From Pocillopora verrucosa (Eukaryota > Cnidaria > Anthozoa > Scleractinia > Pocilloporidae), in assembly GCF_036669915.1 (NCBI RefSeq), contig NC_089316.1:11380382-11444381 (forward strand): a stretch of DNA of 64,000 nt. The letters are read 5' to 3'. The notes below the pieces were generated by a model, which was not told where the DNA came from, made no database searches, and was given only the letters and a program-made list of their open reading frames with translations. Positions 38,883 through 51,600 of this stretch are shown piece by piece (position 1 is the first letter of the stretch; each line of letters starts with the position of its first letter). The position numbers and the translations under genes were made by a program.

Positions 38883-41800
38883 ATGCTGTTGTGTTGTATT
38901 TTGATGACCTTTCTAGATATTTTGACAATATTCTCTTCGATGATATTTGTTGAAACAGCGATGATTTTAAAGAAAAGTCCAATCTGGAGGAGTATCGGGA
39001 AGAAACAAACAATTGCACAAATGGATTATGTGTTGTCACAAGGAAGTGATATTGTACTTAAACAGACGCAGATCCCAGGCAGCATAAAACTACGCACAAA
39101 GCGCCACCAATATTCTACTTCACTGTACGATAGCATGAACAAAGCCAGCTCTTTAAAGAGAAGGCTGAAGAAAGGTAACGATGCTAAAAAAACTGTTAGT
39201 TTTAACAAGAGGGACTTCTTTTTCGCGCCAGCTCCTCCCTATGAACCGATGTCAAGGCCCGTTGACCGAAGGATGTTCCTGGTTCATCGAGGAGAGAGAG
39301 GTAGCTATTGAATGACCTTTGCCTTTTACGTATTTATTTTACTTTCCATACCCTCTGTCGCGGTTTCTCAAACACAGTTCAGAATTAACAAATATTCCAA
39401 AAGAAATTAATGAAACACTGCCTAGTGTCACCGAAGTGGAAGATTGATATCAACTGCCTCTCACCCCAAAACACTGAAAACAGTTTTCTGACAATCGAGG
39501 ATGCTAATCGTTAAGAGTCAGTTGCCCGGGAATTAAAGGTGTAAGCACTTTATAGAAATATTTTGTGAGGCTATATTAACAACTTTGGTCCTAGAAAGGC
39601 TTCAGTTACCCCTCACGGTCGATTTGACATGTGAAATTGTAGTTTTTCGCTCTCAGGGTCACTGCATACACCAATGCCACCAAGAGAAAAGTAAATATAT
39701 AAAATATACAATGAATATTCAAGTGCTACTTAGAATTACATTATATGTCTTTAACCTTTTGATTTCAATGCACTTTTTTGAGTAGTCCTGATAGCTGAGT
39801 TGAAGCCCTTTTTTTCTTATCTACTCAGGACCATGTTTTTTCCATGCGTGCCACCATGGCGGAATGTGCGTTCCAAGGCGCCATGGATTTTATTGCGAGT
39901 GCCTGCCTGGTTTCATTGGAACAAGATGCGAAGGTTATATATGATGCAATAAAAAATATACGATGAGTTAAATCCTTTTATGCTCTACGTTAGCCCAGCT
40001 TAGAGAATTTGTTACAAAGGCTCGTGCAAATTGTGATTTAGCAATACATGATGATATAAATTTGTAGGCATATTCATTTAATATTGCTATGTTTGGAGTT
40101 TGTTGCATTTTTTTTAACTCACGTCGCAAAGAGCGACTAAGAAGCTTATTCCCTTGATTAGATTCAACTCAGTGTGCTGTATTTGGCGCGGGAACAGATG
40201 CAATTGCTGCTTTGTTTGTTATTCGAGGTGAAGGTATATGAATGTTCTCAAATGTGGGTCTTAGGATTTGAAAGTGACGATTTGATAACAAAATCACAAG
40301 AAAGAAGAAACAAGCAAACAAACAAACCAAATAAAGCGCGAAACCTTGGAGTAAAACACTTCCACGAACTTCACGTTTCCAGTTAGAATCTTAAAATGAA
40401 ACCTAAGTGATTAAGTGACACGTTTGTCGTGCGAAGAGTGAAAAATTGAAAGTGAAAGTGAACTTTCAATGCTACTCATGCCAGATGCTAGTTAGCTTCA
40501 GATTTTGCTTGGCACAAGTTGCCAAAAAGGCTTAGGACAATTATTTTAATTTGATACTTGGGAAATCGCTTATCGAAACTGATTTATATGCTGTTGAACG
40601 TACAGTTAAAAAAGAGTGCAGACCTTCAACATGTAAAAACGGAGGAACATGTACCGAAATAGCAGTTGGAAGACATCTGTGTACGTGCCCTGTGGGGTTT
40701 CTTGGAGAGAATTGCGAAAGTAAGTTGTTGATTGTCCAAGCAAGGAAGAATCCCTAAATTACGTCTCCTATGCATAATTTCTGCTGCCTTAGCACGTTGT
40801 TAGTACCTGACCAACTTTTAGCTGTAATTCTTTTCAAATACATATAATTAGGACTACTTTCATCCTTGTAGCACGAAGTCTTTGCCACCCAACCCCATGT
40901 CGTAATGACGGCACATGTAGCGAGTCTGAGGATTCATACACTTGTGTATGTCCAGAAGGATTCAAAGGGAAAAACTGCGAAAGTGAGTATCATCAAATTA
41001 CATATTACTACTTTTAACTTTTTGTCGCAAGTACCTCTATCTTCGACGTACGCAGGTCTTAATAATGAAGAAAAGAGGCATAGCTTTGATACAGCGGTGC
41101 TTCAAGCACATAGTTATCTTCGCAGGTGGACTGCAATTGAAGCAATTGCAGAAAAGGTTCAGGCTCCGACGAGATTCGAACCTGTGCCTCCCAGATGCTT
41201 GTCTAGCCCTACTACAACCCGAGCTTTGAAGCCACACGCTGGGGGTGAATCTCGTTTTAGAGGGTTCTTCTTTCCCGTTGATGAATCTGGATCAATATCA
41301 GTATCTGGGCAACTGTCCACCAACCCCTCCCCTAACCCAATATTAACTCTTACTTGTTATCAATAGACTGTTGTTGGGTTAGGGAAGGGGTAGGTGGGCT
41401 GTTGCCCAGATACTGATATTGATCCAGGAATTTTATATTTATAAACATTGGAGCTGGCTCGTTATAAAGTACTTTTAACAGTAACCAAAGTTCGGTTATC
41501 ATATTAATAAGTTCACTTCTTAAAAAGCTTATATGTCCACCATCTAGTAATTTTTAATTTTAAACGTCATTTAATTTGGTTTACTTTGTGTTTTTCTTCA
41601 GTTGACAACAAGTGCCTACCAAATCCGTGCAAGAATGATGGTGTATGCTTTGAAATGGGCAATAGTTTTATCTGCAATTGCCCACAAGGTTTTAAAGGAA
41701 AAACTTGTGAAGGTCAGTGGTATTATAGCCTGATGATAACCATGCCCATGCGAGAATAGTTTCTTAAGAATTTATTGAAATATATTTTAGAAAAAAAGTT

Positions 41801-43618
41801 GAATTTTGCAAAATAAATTTTAAAAAGTATTTGTAGATATCGGCCAATTGTTGCACACGCGGAGCTGTATACGGGTATACCAATTTGGTAAACAGTAACT
41901 TAACTAGCCACAATTTTAAGCAAATTCGATGAGACCCGTCAGTCATTTTGCCTCGCAAAGACAACTCTCGACAATAATTTCGGTGGCTTAAAATTACCCC
42001 TCCCTTGTCAGCGATGATACAGGGCTCAAATTGCGATCTAAAATAATAAAGTAGACTGACCATTTGATGCGTGTAAAGTTTAACCTGCTGCTAGAGTCGC
42101 AAAGTTCAAAGCTCGATCAAAAGTTTTGTTTGGACATCAAATAGAAAAACCCTTTTTCGGTCTATGTTTGACTCCATTCTCGCGCTATGTTTTCATTCCT
42201 TTTAGTTATCAGCGAGTGTAATTCTGTTTACTGTCTGAATGGAGGAACATGTAGAGATGAAAGCTCTGGGTACAGGTGTGACTGCCGCTTTGGATTTTAT
42301 GGAAAGCGGTGTGAAGGTAACTATCATTTAAATCAGTCATTTCCTGAAAGCAGATCGTTTTTTCGTCGTTTTGTAGTAATTTATGTCTAAAGAGAACAAG
42401 AAAACAATCAGACATAGAACCTTGACCACGAATACGCCTTTTTCAGTCTCCTCTTCACTAGAAGTCAGTAAAATTTGTAGGATTGTCTGTAATATAAAAA
42501 AAAGGAAGACATGTTCCCATGTATGTTCTTTTTATGGTGTACTCGACTTAAAGGCCCATGATCCAATCATACAAATCCGCAGAGTTATCTAATATAACTT
42601 TTATCATAGTATTGCCTGTAGATATCTGTCTTTATCTGCTTAAAAAATAACGCTAGATATAAAGATAAATAGATCAGTTAATAATTTTTTAATTAAAAGG
42701 CATAACTCGATGGTATAACATCAATTTAAAAAAGCTCAATCTGTCCCTTCACAAACCTACCTCTCCCATTCTTGGCTGTGTGGCCGTATCGAATGGACAT
42801 TGCCCGAATTAGGAAGGGACATGGATATTTGAAATACGGCTTTATAACTGATTAAATATTTCTCGAAATAACGTTTATTTTAATATCGACAGCTAATATA
42901 TTTAATCATCGCACTTAAACTTTTCACTAACCATAACACCGACGCCGTATCTTTGTATAGCCTCTGCATGCCACCCTAGCCCTTGTCATAATGATGGGGT
43001 TTGTCTAAGATTTGGTAATCAATACTCCTGCCAGTGCAAACAAGGCTTCTCTGGAAAGAGGTGTAAAGGTACGGAGACTTTGCAGTTTTACTTCATTATC
43101 TGTGGAATACAGGTATGTTGTGTTGTCCAGCGTTAATTCGACCCTCTCAAGGCAGAATAAGTATAATTTTCAGAATATTTTTTGTTTTAGGCTACAGTTC
43201 TCAGCTAATTAACAATTTCTTCATAAAATTCAATAGATACTAAAAGCTAAAGGGAGAGAAAAAGGCACTCAATACGTGAACTTCGTGAAAGAATAAACCT
43301 AATCAACTAGAGCTGCTTATTGATTTTATCTTTTGTGGGCGCTGGATGTATTAACTGAAGTGGTAACAACAGAACTTTTCCGACTACCCAGCAAATAATT
43401 CCAAATAGTTTTTTCCATGTACTGTACTCTGTCTGTTTCCCTATACAGTCTCAAGACCGTGCTCCCTTGGTATTTGCTTAAACGGCGGCACATGCGTAGA
43501 TGGACCATACACCAATAGTAAATATGGATTTGCATGTGTGTGTCAGCAAGGGTTTGACGGTATCATGTGCGAGAAACGTCTTCCTGACAACTTTGGAGAA
43601 AGACTTGCCATTTTGTGA
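38883..43618 (+). CDS. Gene D: small secreted protein with seven EGF domains
   Basis: Eight exons on the plus strand: 38883-39300, 39829-39933, 40606-40719, 40872-40982, 41602-41712, 42206-42316, 42961-43068 and 43449-43618 (with stop), giving 415 residues. Residues 1-26 form a signal peptide ([19 protein letters not shown]). Residues 27-139 are basic with RTKR, KRRLKK and NKRDFFF; these may be propeptide cleavage sites. Seven Notch-like EGF modules follow, most with C-x4-S/T-C (for example CKNGGTC, CLNGGTC), and exon 42206-42316 matches the Asp/Asn hydroxylation consensus ([12 protein letters not shown]). The C-terminus is a short hydrophilic tail. All introns are phase 1. Donor GTTATA after 39933 is weak. 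It is the shortest family member and lacks a long Pro-rich region. It lies upstream of gene C in the same orientation. Confidence 0.82.
41082..41250 (-). mobile_element. tRNA-derived SINE-like element in gene D intron
   Basis: Read on the minus strand it has a near-consensus Pol III B box (AGGTTCGAATC, plus-strand positions 41173-41183) and a weaker A-box-like region near 41215-41235. A tail follows with a TGCAATT...AATTGCA motif at 41131-41149. The plus-strand frame 40905-41366 and minus-strand frame 41037-41237 overlapping it are not genes. Confidence 0.65.
41287..41427. mobile_element. Long hairpin (MITE-like) in gene D intron
   Basis: Left arm 41287-41340 and right arm 41374-41427 are inverted copies, about 50 of 54 bases matching by eye. 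Each contains CTGGATCAATATCAGTATCT and a C-rich end (CCCCTCCCCTAACCCAA). The loop is about 33 bases. It abuts the SINE-like element. Confidence 0.8.
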
Positions 43619-44630
43619 ATTGGAAATTATCTACAGTGCAGCAAGTCGTCATGTAGAAAAAGAGCTCAATTTCGAATCAATGATTTTACCTGTAGAAAGT
43701 AATTCTTAAAACAATCTGCTCGCCTGACTGGTAAACAAAGCATTTTTAATAACCACTGGCAGAAATTTCTGCACGATCTAATATGAAGTAGACATATTCA
43801 GAATGAAGGACCCCCATGATGTGAAAACTTTTTCGGTGCCATTGCTTCTAAGAAAGGGAAAGAATACTCTAACACTTGCCACCAAATTTTCTATGAACTG
43901 ACTGCTACCAATTAAAGTAATTAAAAACAAACAATAGAAAGAAATATATTTGAGTAGACAGACAATGTGACAAAGCTAATTTAATGTTAAAATTGTTGGA
44001 ATCGAATTAGTGTTTGCACGTAGTAATGAGTGCTGGAGAGTGGTTTATCAGTAGAGATGAATTAAAAAAACATGCTGTTAGAGACTGAAAGCATGCGAGG
44101 GTATAATTAGCCATCTATTGTCTAACGTGTAAGCGTGCAAAGGAAATTTGTCAAAAAATAAACTGAACAGCTTTATTTACTAGACCACTACACTCCAATG
44201 TTTACAAATTTGAATACTTTTTTTAAAATTATTTCCTCTGGCAAAGGTTGAAATCGAGTTTTCGAGGAGAAAGTTTGTTTAAAAATACTGCTTGGCATTA
44301 TTCTTGCTGAATACCGATAACAGTAAATATCAGTTAATCGAGGACTGTTGAATTGTTCAGTGAATTTGGATGGATTTCAGAATTCATTCACAGGTCAGCG
44401 CTTGATCATTTAGAATTCAGACATCACTAAAGACCGCCCATCTCTGACATTTGACTTGTAGCGGGTTGTTATTTGGTAGTACTTTGTTGTTAATACTTGC
44501 GTGATATCATCATATCGGTGAAATCACTTCGACCGTGAAAAGCGATCGAAATAACCGTGATGTTTGAATTTAAGCGGTTACAGGAAATTTAGACAAAACA
44601 AATGGCGGGATTTGTGGCAATATTTAGACA
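43619..44630. other. Spacer between genes D and C
   Basis: One kilobase between the stop of D and the start of C. It should hold the D 3' UTR and the C promoter. I recognise no repeat or further exon in it. Confidence 0.45.
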
Positions 44631-45693
44631 ATGCGTCAGAAGTTCGCAATGAAACAATTTTTACATATCGCGATTCTATGGTTGGTCGTCCTTTCAACTA
44701 ATTACTCGAATTGTAAACGTCTTCGAAAGAGGTCTTTGAGGAACTCGTCTCGTTCCGTGAAGGGATTTCATCCAAGATATAGAAGAGACTTAACTTATCC
44801 CTATCACACAAAATTAAAAAAGCAGCTTTTGAAATATGGACAAGAAAGTATTTTGGAAGCTTATTCGCATTCGACAGGACGACTTAAACGTGGAAGCAAT
44901 AATATCTCTGGCAACAAAGCTTCCAATGGAAAGGCTTCACATGCATCGTTATTACCGCAACCAGCAAAGCCGTTACGAGTGGTTGCAACTTCTGCTGTGA
45001 TAAAAAACCGACTTAAAAAGACCAAACCTCTGAAGGCTATTCACATATGGGGACCGACACCCTTCAAAACTGTGATGGAAAACCTACGGAAACTGAACGT
45101 GAATCTTCAAAAGCAAAGAGGAGCTGTTAAAAGATTATTCCTTCCAGTTCAACTTCAGCGAAAGCAACTATTGAATGCTTTAACCGGTAGATCGCCTTTT
45201 CCAGGACCAACAGGGCCTTTTATACGGCAGTTTCCCCCTTTTAACCCAGAAAGAGAGTTTCCGGCTGTGTCTCCTCCGATACATTCCCCCAATGCTATTC
45301 ATCTTGAAGAAGGACCTCCTCCCGCCTCTCTCGTACCAGGTCCTATTGGACTTGGTCCTCCACCGTTACCATTTCCACCCCAGCCCGTTTCCCATTTACA
45401 CGAGATGGAACCTGTGCACCTACGAGAGGAAACCCCAGACCACGCGTTCCTACACCCCCCTGACTTTGCCCCTGTTCCTGAAATAACTCCTATGCATGAG
45501 AGTGCTCCATTACCACCTTTCCCTACGACTATCGGTCCACCACCCGACGAATTTCCAGCTAATTTCGGTCCGCCTGATATACCTGCGAATCTTCCAGCTA
45601 ACTTTGAGCCACCGCCAGGTTTGTTTGAACCGCCACTCCCCTTTCAGATGGCTGGGGAAATACGTCAACATGTGAATCGTCACGTCCACAAAG
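44631..45693 (+). other. Gene C exon 1: signal peptide and Pro-rich region
   Basis: After the signal peptide come Arg/Lys-rich segments with dibasic sites ([25 protein letters not shown]), then a Pro/Phe/Glu-rich region with repeated PP, PPLPF and ANFGPPD/ANFEPPP motifs. The donor G/GTAGGT at 45693 is phase 1. Reading past the donor adds about 33 residues that are probably intronic. Confidence 0.8.
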
Positions 45694-48600
45694 GTAGGTT
45701 TTCAAAGGAAATAAGCTGTAAGGAAATTGCTCGGAGACAAAAATGTGAATGTGTTATCGTTTGTACATGCCCACGTTATTTACCTCTTAAGTAAATTAAT
45801 GTAGGGATCCCCGTCATACGGATTATTTCCCTTGACAAACATAAACTTACCTTTGTATTTGTTAAGTGTTCTGTCGAACTTGATATGCGGCGTTAAAAAC
45901 ATATCCCGAATCGTAGCGAGAACATTGTCCACGAATAACATAAATGCTAGTTTCGTCAGTAAGTGTTTCTCTACAAGCATAGGTGAGAATAATGTACAAT
46001 GTATTCCAGGTGTTTCAAAAGCGAAATGTAGTCCTAATCCGTGCAAGAACGATGGTGTATGTACAGCTTTTGAAAAGCACTACGAGTGTGAGTGCCCTAT
46101 GGGATTCATGGGAAAGGATTGTGAAGGTAAGTGCAGATTCTCAAAAGAATCGGCACTCTCCACTAATTGCTTGACTAGCTCTATTTGACAATTACTTTCT
46201 GAGCACATCCATCTCACGCAGAAATCGAAAGTGAACAATCAAAATGCTTTCGTCCAAATGCACTAGTGGTACAAAACAACGACAAGACAAGTTGGTGTTG
46301 TTCTTTTCTTTTGTTTCATCTGCAACCGCACACCCTTAAGCTTCTCACTTTACCTAATCTCTCTCACAGATCATCAGATTTTAGTATTTGTAACAGAGCG
46401 CTAATAGACTTATCTGAAATACGGGCAAAACTGATTGTATCTTTGATACAAATGAACACTTGGGTACTTTAAAACTTTCCTTGGTTGAGCAAATCCATTT
46501 TAAGGCGCGAATCACTTAAGAGATCAAAATAGTAAAAGTATCTATTAACTTTCCCTTGAAAGTATGAAATCGAAGAAATTTTATCATATCGTGATGGGAC
46601 CTCACACTATCATCAAATTCTTTTGAATTTGTTACCTACGAGGTAGTTTATTCAACAGAAAACAACTGAGAGAGTCTCAGAATTGATTGCAGATGGCCAG
46701 AAGTCTCTAGCAGTGACCACACCTCGATGTGTTATAAACTTACCATGCGCATAGATCAATATTATAATTATTTTATTTAGAAGTCAACCACTGCCTCCCG
46801 AATCCGTGTAAAAATGGAGGAAACTGTTATGCAACGACAAGCGGCTACCACTGTACATGCGTCAAAGGATTCAAAGGACCGAACTGTGATAGTGAGTGAC
46901 AATTAAAAAAACCTTAAGCTTTTCACTACATTAACTGTTGTAAAGTGAAAAAGCATTGCGAATAAAATCTGATCATTTGCCTATTTTTATCTAGAAGTAT
47001 ATCGTGGAGTTGCGCATGCGCCTATCAGTAATAAAAGTTGTTGAGAGGGATAATAATGCTCAGCAAAATATATGCCTTATACGCTATGCACTCGATTCGA
47101 GTTTTGCACGAAAACAAGATAGATAAATAAATTATAGTCTACTGAGAAGCAGTTGACTTCTTTTCTTCGCTCTTCTCGTGTCGGTTTGTCATTTTTTTCC
47201 GAGTTCTCGTTCAATGCGCTTCTTAACAAGCAGTCATGTCTTTTACCGGGCACATAATTAGCACGACTAAAAGAAGGGGTGGGTGGAGACATTTGATTTA
47301 CGGTAAGGGACGGAGTATGATTGTTTTTCTGATTTCCACAGTCACTAGCAAGTGCATCCCCAGTCCATGCAAGAATGGAGGCACGTGTGAGGAGAACGGT
47401 GGCTCTTACAAGTGTCTTTGCCTTCCTGGATTTGAAGGCAGTAATTGTGAAGGTAAACTAGATTAATGATGTACGCCATCGAATGGGTAGTGCTGTGTCA
47501 ATAGTGGTGTCGCAAAGAATAAGGATGATAGATGATCATGAAGATATCCAGTGACAAGTATACATGTCTGGCTTACTAATCCCATGTTAAAAGATACTAA
47601 AATCTTCTATTTGCCTCGCTTTTAATTCATTGTTAGCTATCTATCATTCCGAACAGGCCTAAGATGGCCTCAAGAGATCTCTTTGTCCAAACGAAAAAAA
47701 AAGGTTGCGTGTAAAACGTCTGGAAGGATAGCAGAAATCATGTTAGTGACGAGATAGTTCATTTCAATTTCACAGCTGCTGACCATTGTGCCATTGGAAA
47801 CCCCTGCAAAAACGGCGGGACCTGCTTAAATGGAGAAAAGAACTTTGAGTGTCATTGCTTACCAGGATTTTATGGCTCAGATTGTGGAGGTAGGTGACAC
47901 CTGATAGCTTGCAAAATCAGCTGGTCTGAGCAGAGATGTCTAGAATTGATTGTCAATGAGGTTCTTTTTCTGTGCAGTAGGCATGATGTTCTTGTCAATA
48001 AAAGTCCATTGAAACTCATATAACCATGTCTAATATCAGGGTATGTGAAGACTTAAAACAGTAATTTACATCACTATGGACATAAACGGGTCTAAAAACT
48101 ACATAAGCTATAGAGTGCCAGATTAATTGAAAGATTAAAAGGTACAAAATCTCGCTTTGGGTTTCTACGCTTTAACCGTTTGTCATTGCGTTGCTCTGGA
48201 AACTTCCGGTAACGAAGGATGATTACTGTATTCTTCAATTTCTGATGTATAATTCATTTATTAACCACTGTCAAAACTCTTGATCGTGCTTACCTCAGCA
48301 GTCGTTTCAAATTTTTAAGTCTTAAAATTACCACCAGGATCACTCCTCGTTAGACCGCTGGTTACATACATACTGCGTTCATATTTGTTCGGAAAAAAAA
48401 GTCTGAAATAGGAACACTTTTAACAAACTGATAGTAATACCTCGTGACTCATTACTCGTTTTGTTTTTAATTGTTTCTTTGATTTTCCTCAGATTTAGAC
48501 ATGTGCTACGCTAATCCATGTCAAAATTCTGGAACTTGTCACAACACCGGTGCTGGGCAGTTCATGTGTTTATGTCCTGTGCTGTTCAGAGGAATCACGT

Positions 48601-51600
48601 GTGATGGTAGGACGAGGGACACTTGGTCTGTTATTCAAATTTCCATTATTGAATAGTTGGTGTTATCGTTTTGACAATATATGTTCAAAACATACAAGCA
48701 TTTGGAAATCTGGAAGTGTCGCAGCACACTATATATCTTTTTAGCATAAGTAAAAACCATTACAGTGTTAATACCTGCGAACATTTTATTTAATCAGTCG
48801 GTTTGGACGGCCTGAAATTCGGCTTTTCTTAGGTAAATCTCAAGTAGTGTTGAATGCCTAATCTCATCAAACAGGACAAAATGCAGCAAATGTAGACATA
48901 TATGTACACTGTGCTATAAATAAAGCGGCAGGCTGAATTAGTAATTACAATAATGGTGCAAGTTGTAGAAGGAGTAACTTTAGTCTCTAAAGGAATGGTG
49001 TTTAAGTAAAGTACATACTATATTGTACATTTTCTTTCCAGAAAAATTTTCTAAATGTGAATCTCAACCATGTCAAAATGAAGGAACGTGTGAAGAGGAC
49101 GAGGAAGAAGGCTTTCACTGTATCTGCTCCAGCAAGTATCAGGGACGGCATTGCGAAGGTATTGTATGAGGGAGCTACTGAAACGATGTGTATAGCGGGC
49201 TCATAATATTTCAAATTTAAAAAAAAAGCGTTGTTATGCATAATTTGAAATCGTGAATTACTTTACAAGGGATCTTAGGATGGTGAAGTCATGTGCTTAT
49301 TCATTTATTTCCTACCATGTTAAGTGGGCGTGACCAGAATGATATCTGATGATAAGGGTCCCTCGAAATTTCGGAACTGATGGAAACATAATTTGTTGGA
49401 ATTACGGTTACCTCGCTCCACGGTTAGATCTCTTACAGTCAGTTTGCTCCAACCAAGAGTTAAATCACTCCACAATACAAGTTACCTCGCTCAATACAAA
49501 AGTGACCTCGCTCAATACAAAAGTGACCTCGCTCCACACAGAGGTGAATTTGCTTCATTTAAGAAATTAGAGCAATATTGGCGTGAACTTTTTTTATGCG
49601 TGATCGATGATCGACTGATTGAAAAGAAGCGATGACAACAACAACGTGGCGCTAAGTCTTCTGAAATATATATGTCTTTACTCTAACAAAGTCAGAACTT
49701 ATGCCAACTTTGAATTTTAGTCCCTACAGAATTACACAGCGCCTGCTTCAATAATCCTTGTGTAAATGGAGGGAAATGTGTTCCCGTAGAAAACACATAT
49801 AAGTGCATTTGTAAAAGTGGATTTTCAGGAAACACATGCGAAGGTTGGTTCCGGCACTACAGAAATATTCACCATAAATGATGCAAGTTTGTTTTAGTCA
49901 AACATGACACAACAATAGTTAAGGCGGTTCTCAGAAAGTGTTTATTTGTAAGTATTTCATTGGGATATTAACGGACAGTTTTTCTATATCTTTAAACAAA
50001 TTGAATCTTTTTATTTTCATCCTTGAGGTTCAGTCAAAATGACGGCCGTTCCTGTGTTGTGTGCCGATTGTCATGCGCACGCCAGATGTCTTGATGGGAA
50101 ATGTGTTTGCGAAGAAGGATACGGCGGAAACGGCAATGTATGTGAAGGTATTTATAAAATTTGTTTTTCTGAAGTTTGATTATAGCAAAAGAGGATTAAG
50201 CTCAGAGAACTTATCCCCTCCTATGGAATCTTTAACATTGGTAACATTACTTAATTCAATGCAAGATATCTATTCTACAGGGAATAATGCCAACTTCAAC
50301 TCGCGCGTTGCTCGAATATTTCGGTGGGAGCATTAAAACAACCCGTTAGTTGTCCAAAGGAATTTAACAAGCGGCACATAATTACTTTTCATGATTGTTC
50401 AGAATCTCCGAAAAGAACAATGATCTGTATGATACTCAAGATTTAATTGGGATTAATGTCATAGCTTGGTTTCCACTCGGTTATAATTCAAAGTTCCCCA
50501 CCTGGTTGTTGTAAATGTGTTCATAGAAGTAAGAAAAAGTGCAGCTGGGTGATAAAATGGCAGTTTTACAGCGTTTGTCCATCTTTGCCTGCATCCAAAC
50601 ACGTGCACACGAAATCCGATAAAAGGGGAGCAAAATAGCTAACTATTAAGAACGAAAAAAAAAATCAGTTAAAGAAAAAGTAAGTTCAAGGAAAAAGATA
50701 ACAGTGAAACCAGAAAGCAGGCAAAGAGACCAGCCGAAAAAAAAAAGCCGGATCTACCAACATATAAGAGAGAGCCATGGGAAAAACCACTTAAATGATC
50801 AAGAAAAAATAATAGGAATTTTCATTTGAAATTATCTCATAACGAACTTCTTTCACAATATATACACGGTAAGCGAAAGGCATTGTAACAGAAATCTGTG
50901 TTTTATAGTGTTGAAAGTTACGGAGATCAGTGAGCACACACCAACCGCGCCGCCAACTAGTCTTCACGTGATTACAGGTAAATTTGATTGAGTAGTACAC
51001 TAAATGATTTGAACCGAGTAGTAATAGTTGATCCTGTAGTCTGATTGTCTGAGTAAAAGTAGTCCTCTAAAAGACTGTTGTTAATGGGAACAAGTGACTG
51101 CCGCTTCGACAAATTGAGAAGAACCTCCTAACTCTGTTGATGTCCTTTTCTCAGGTTGTGAAACGGCAGTCTCTACTGTCATCTACTAGATCAGGCAACA
51201 CAATCGAAAAAACTCATTTTCGATGTTCATCAATTTTTTTCATGACAAGACACAGAGGGAGATCGAAAATTTGTTGATCATGAGGGACTTGTCAGAAATT
51301 AGCAGGGGGGGAGGGGGGGTGGGAATTTTAAATTTGGGTTCGGAAATTAGGTGACCCATCCCTGCAATGGGAGTGAAATTTGCTAACCCTCCCCTTGAGC
51401 TTGGCCTAAAATATCATGACCCTCCCCCTCTTGTATAAATGATAAAATCTAGTTCTTGCAATACACAAGGGTGCGTCAGTATTATGAAAACTCCAAATAT
51501 ATTTCTAATCTGTTCTTTGTCATGCTACATACATACATTTTCGATGACAGCATTAAGAGTCCGACTGATCACTCGACTCTCCTATTTCTCCCAATACAAA

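Noticed and set aside
41173-41183. tRNA gene suggested by the B box
   Set aside because: No cloverleaf can be formed and the A box is weak; it fits a SINE-like element better.
40905-41366. 153-codon plus-strand frame
   Set aside because: It starts inside an EGF exon in the wrong frame and runs through SINE-like and hairpin sequence.
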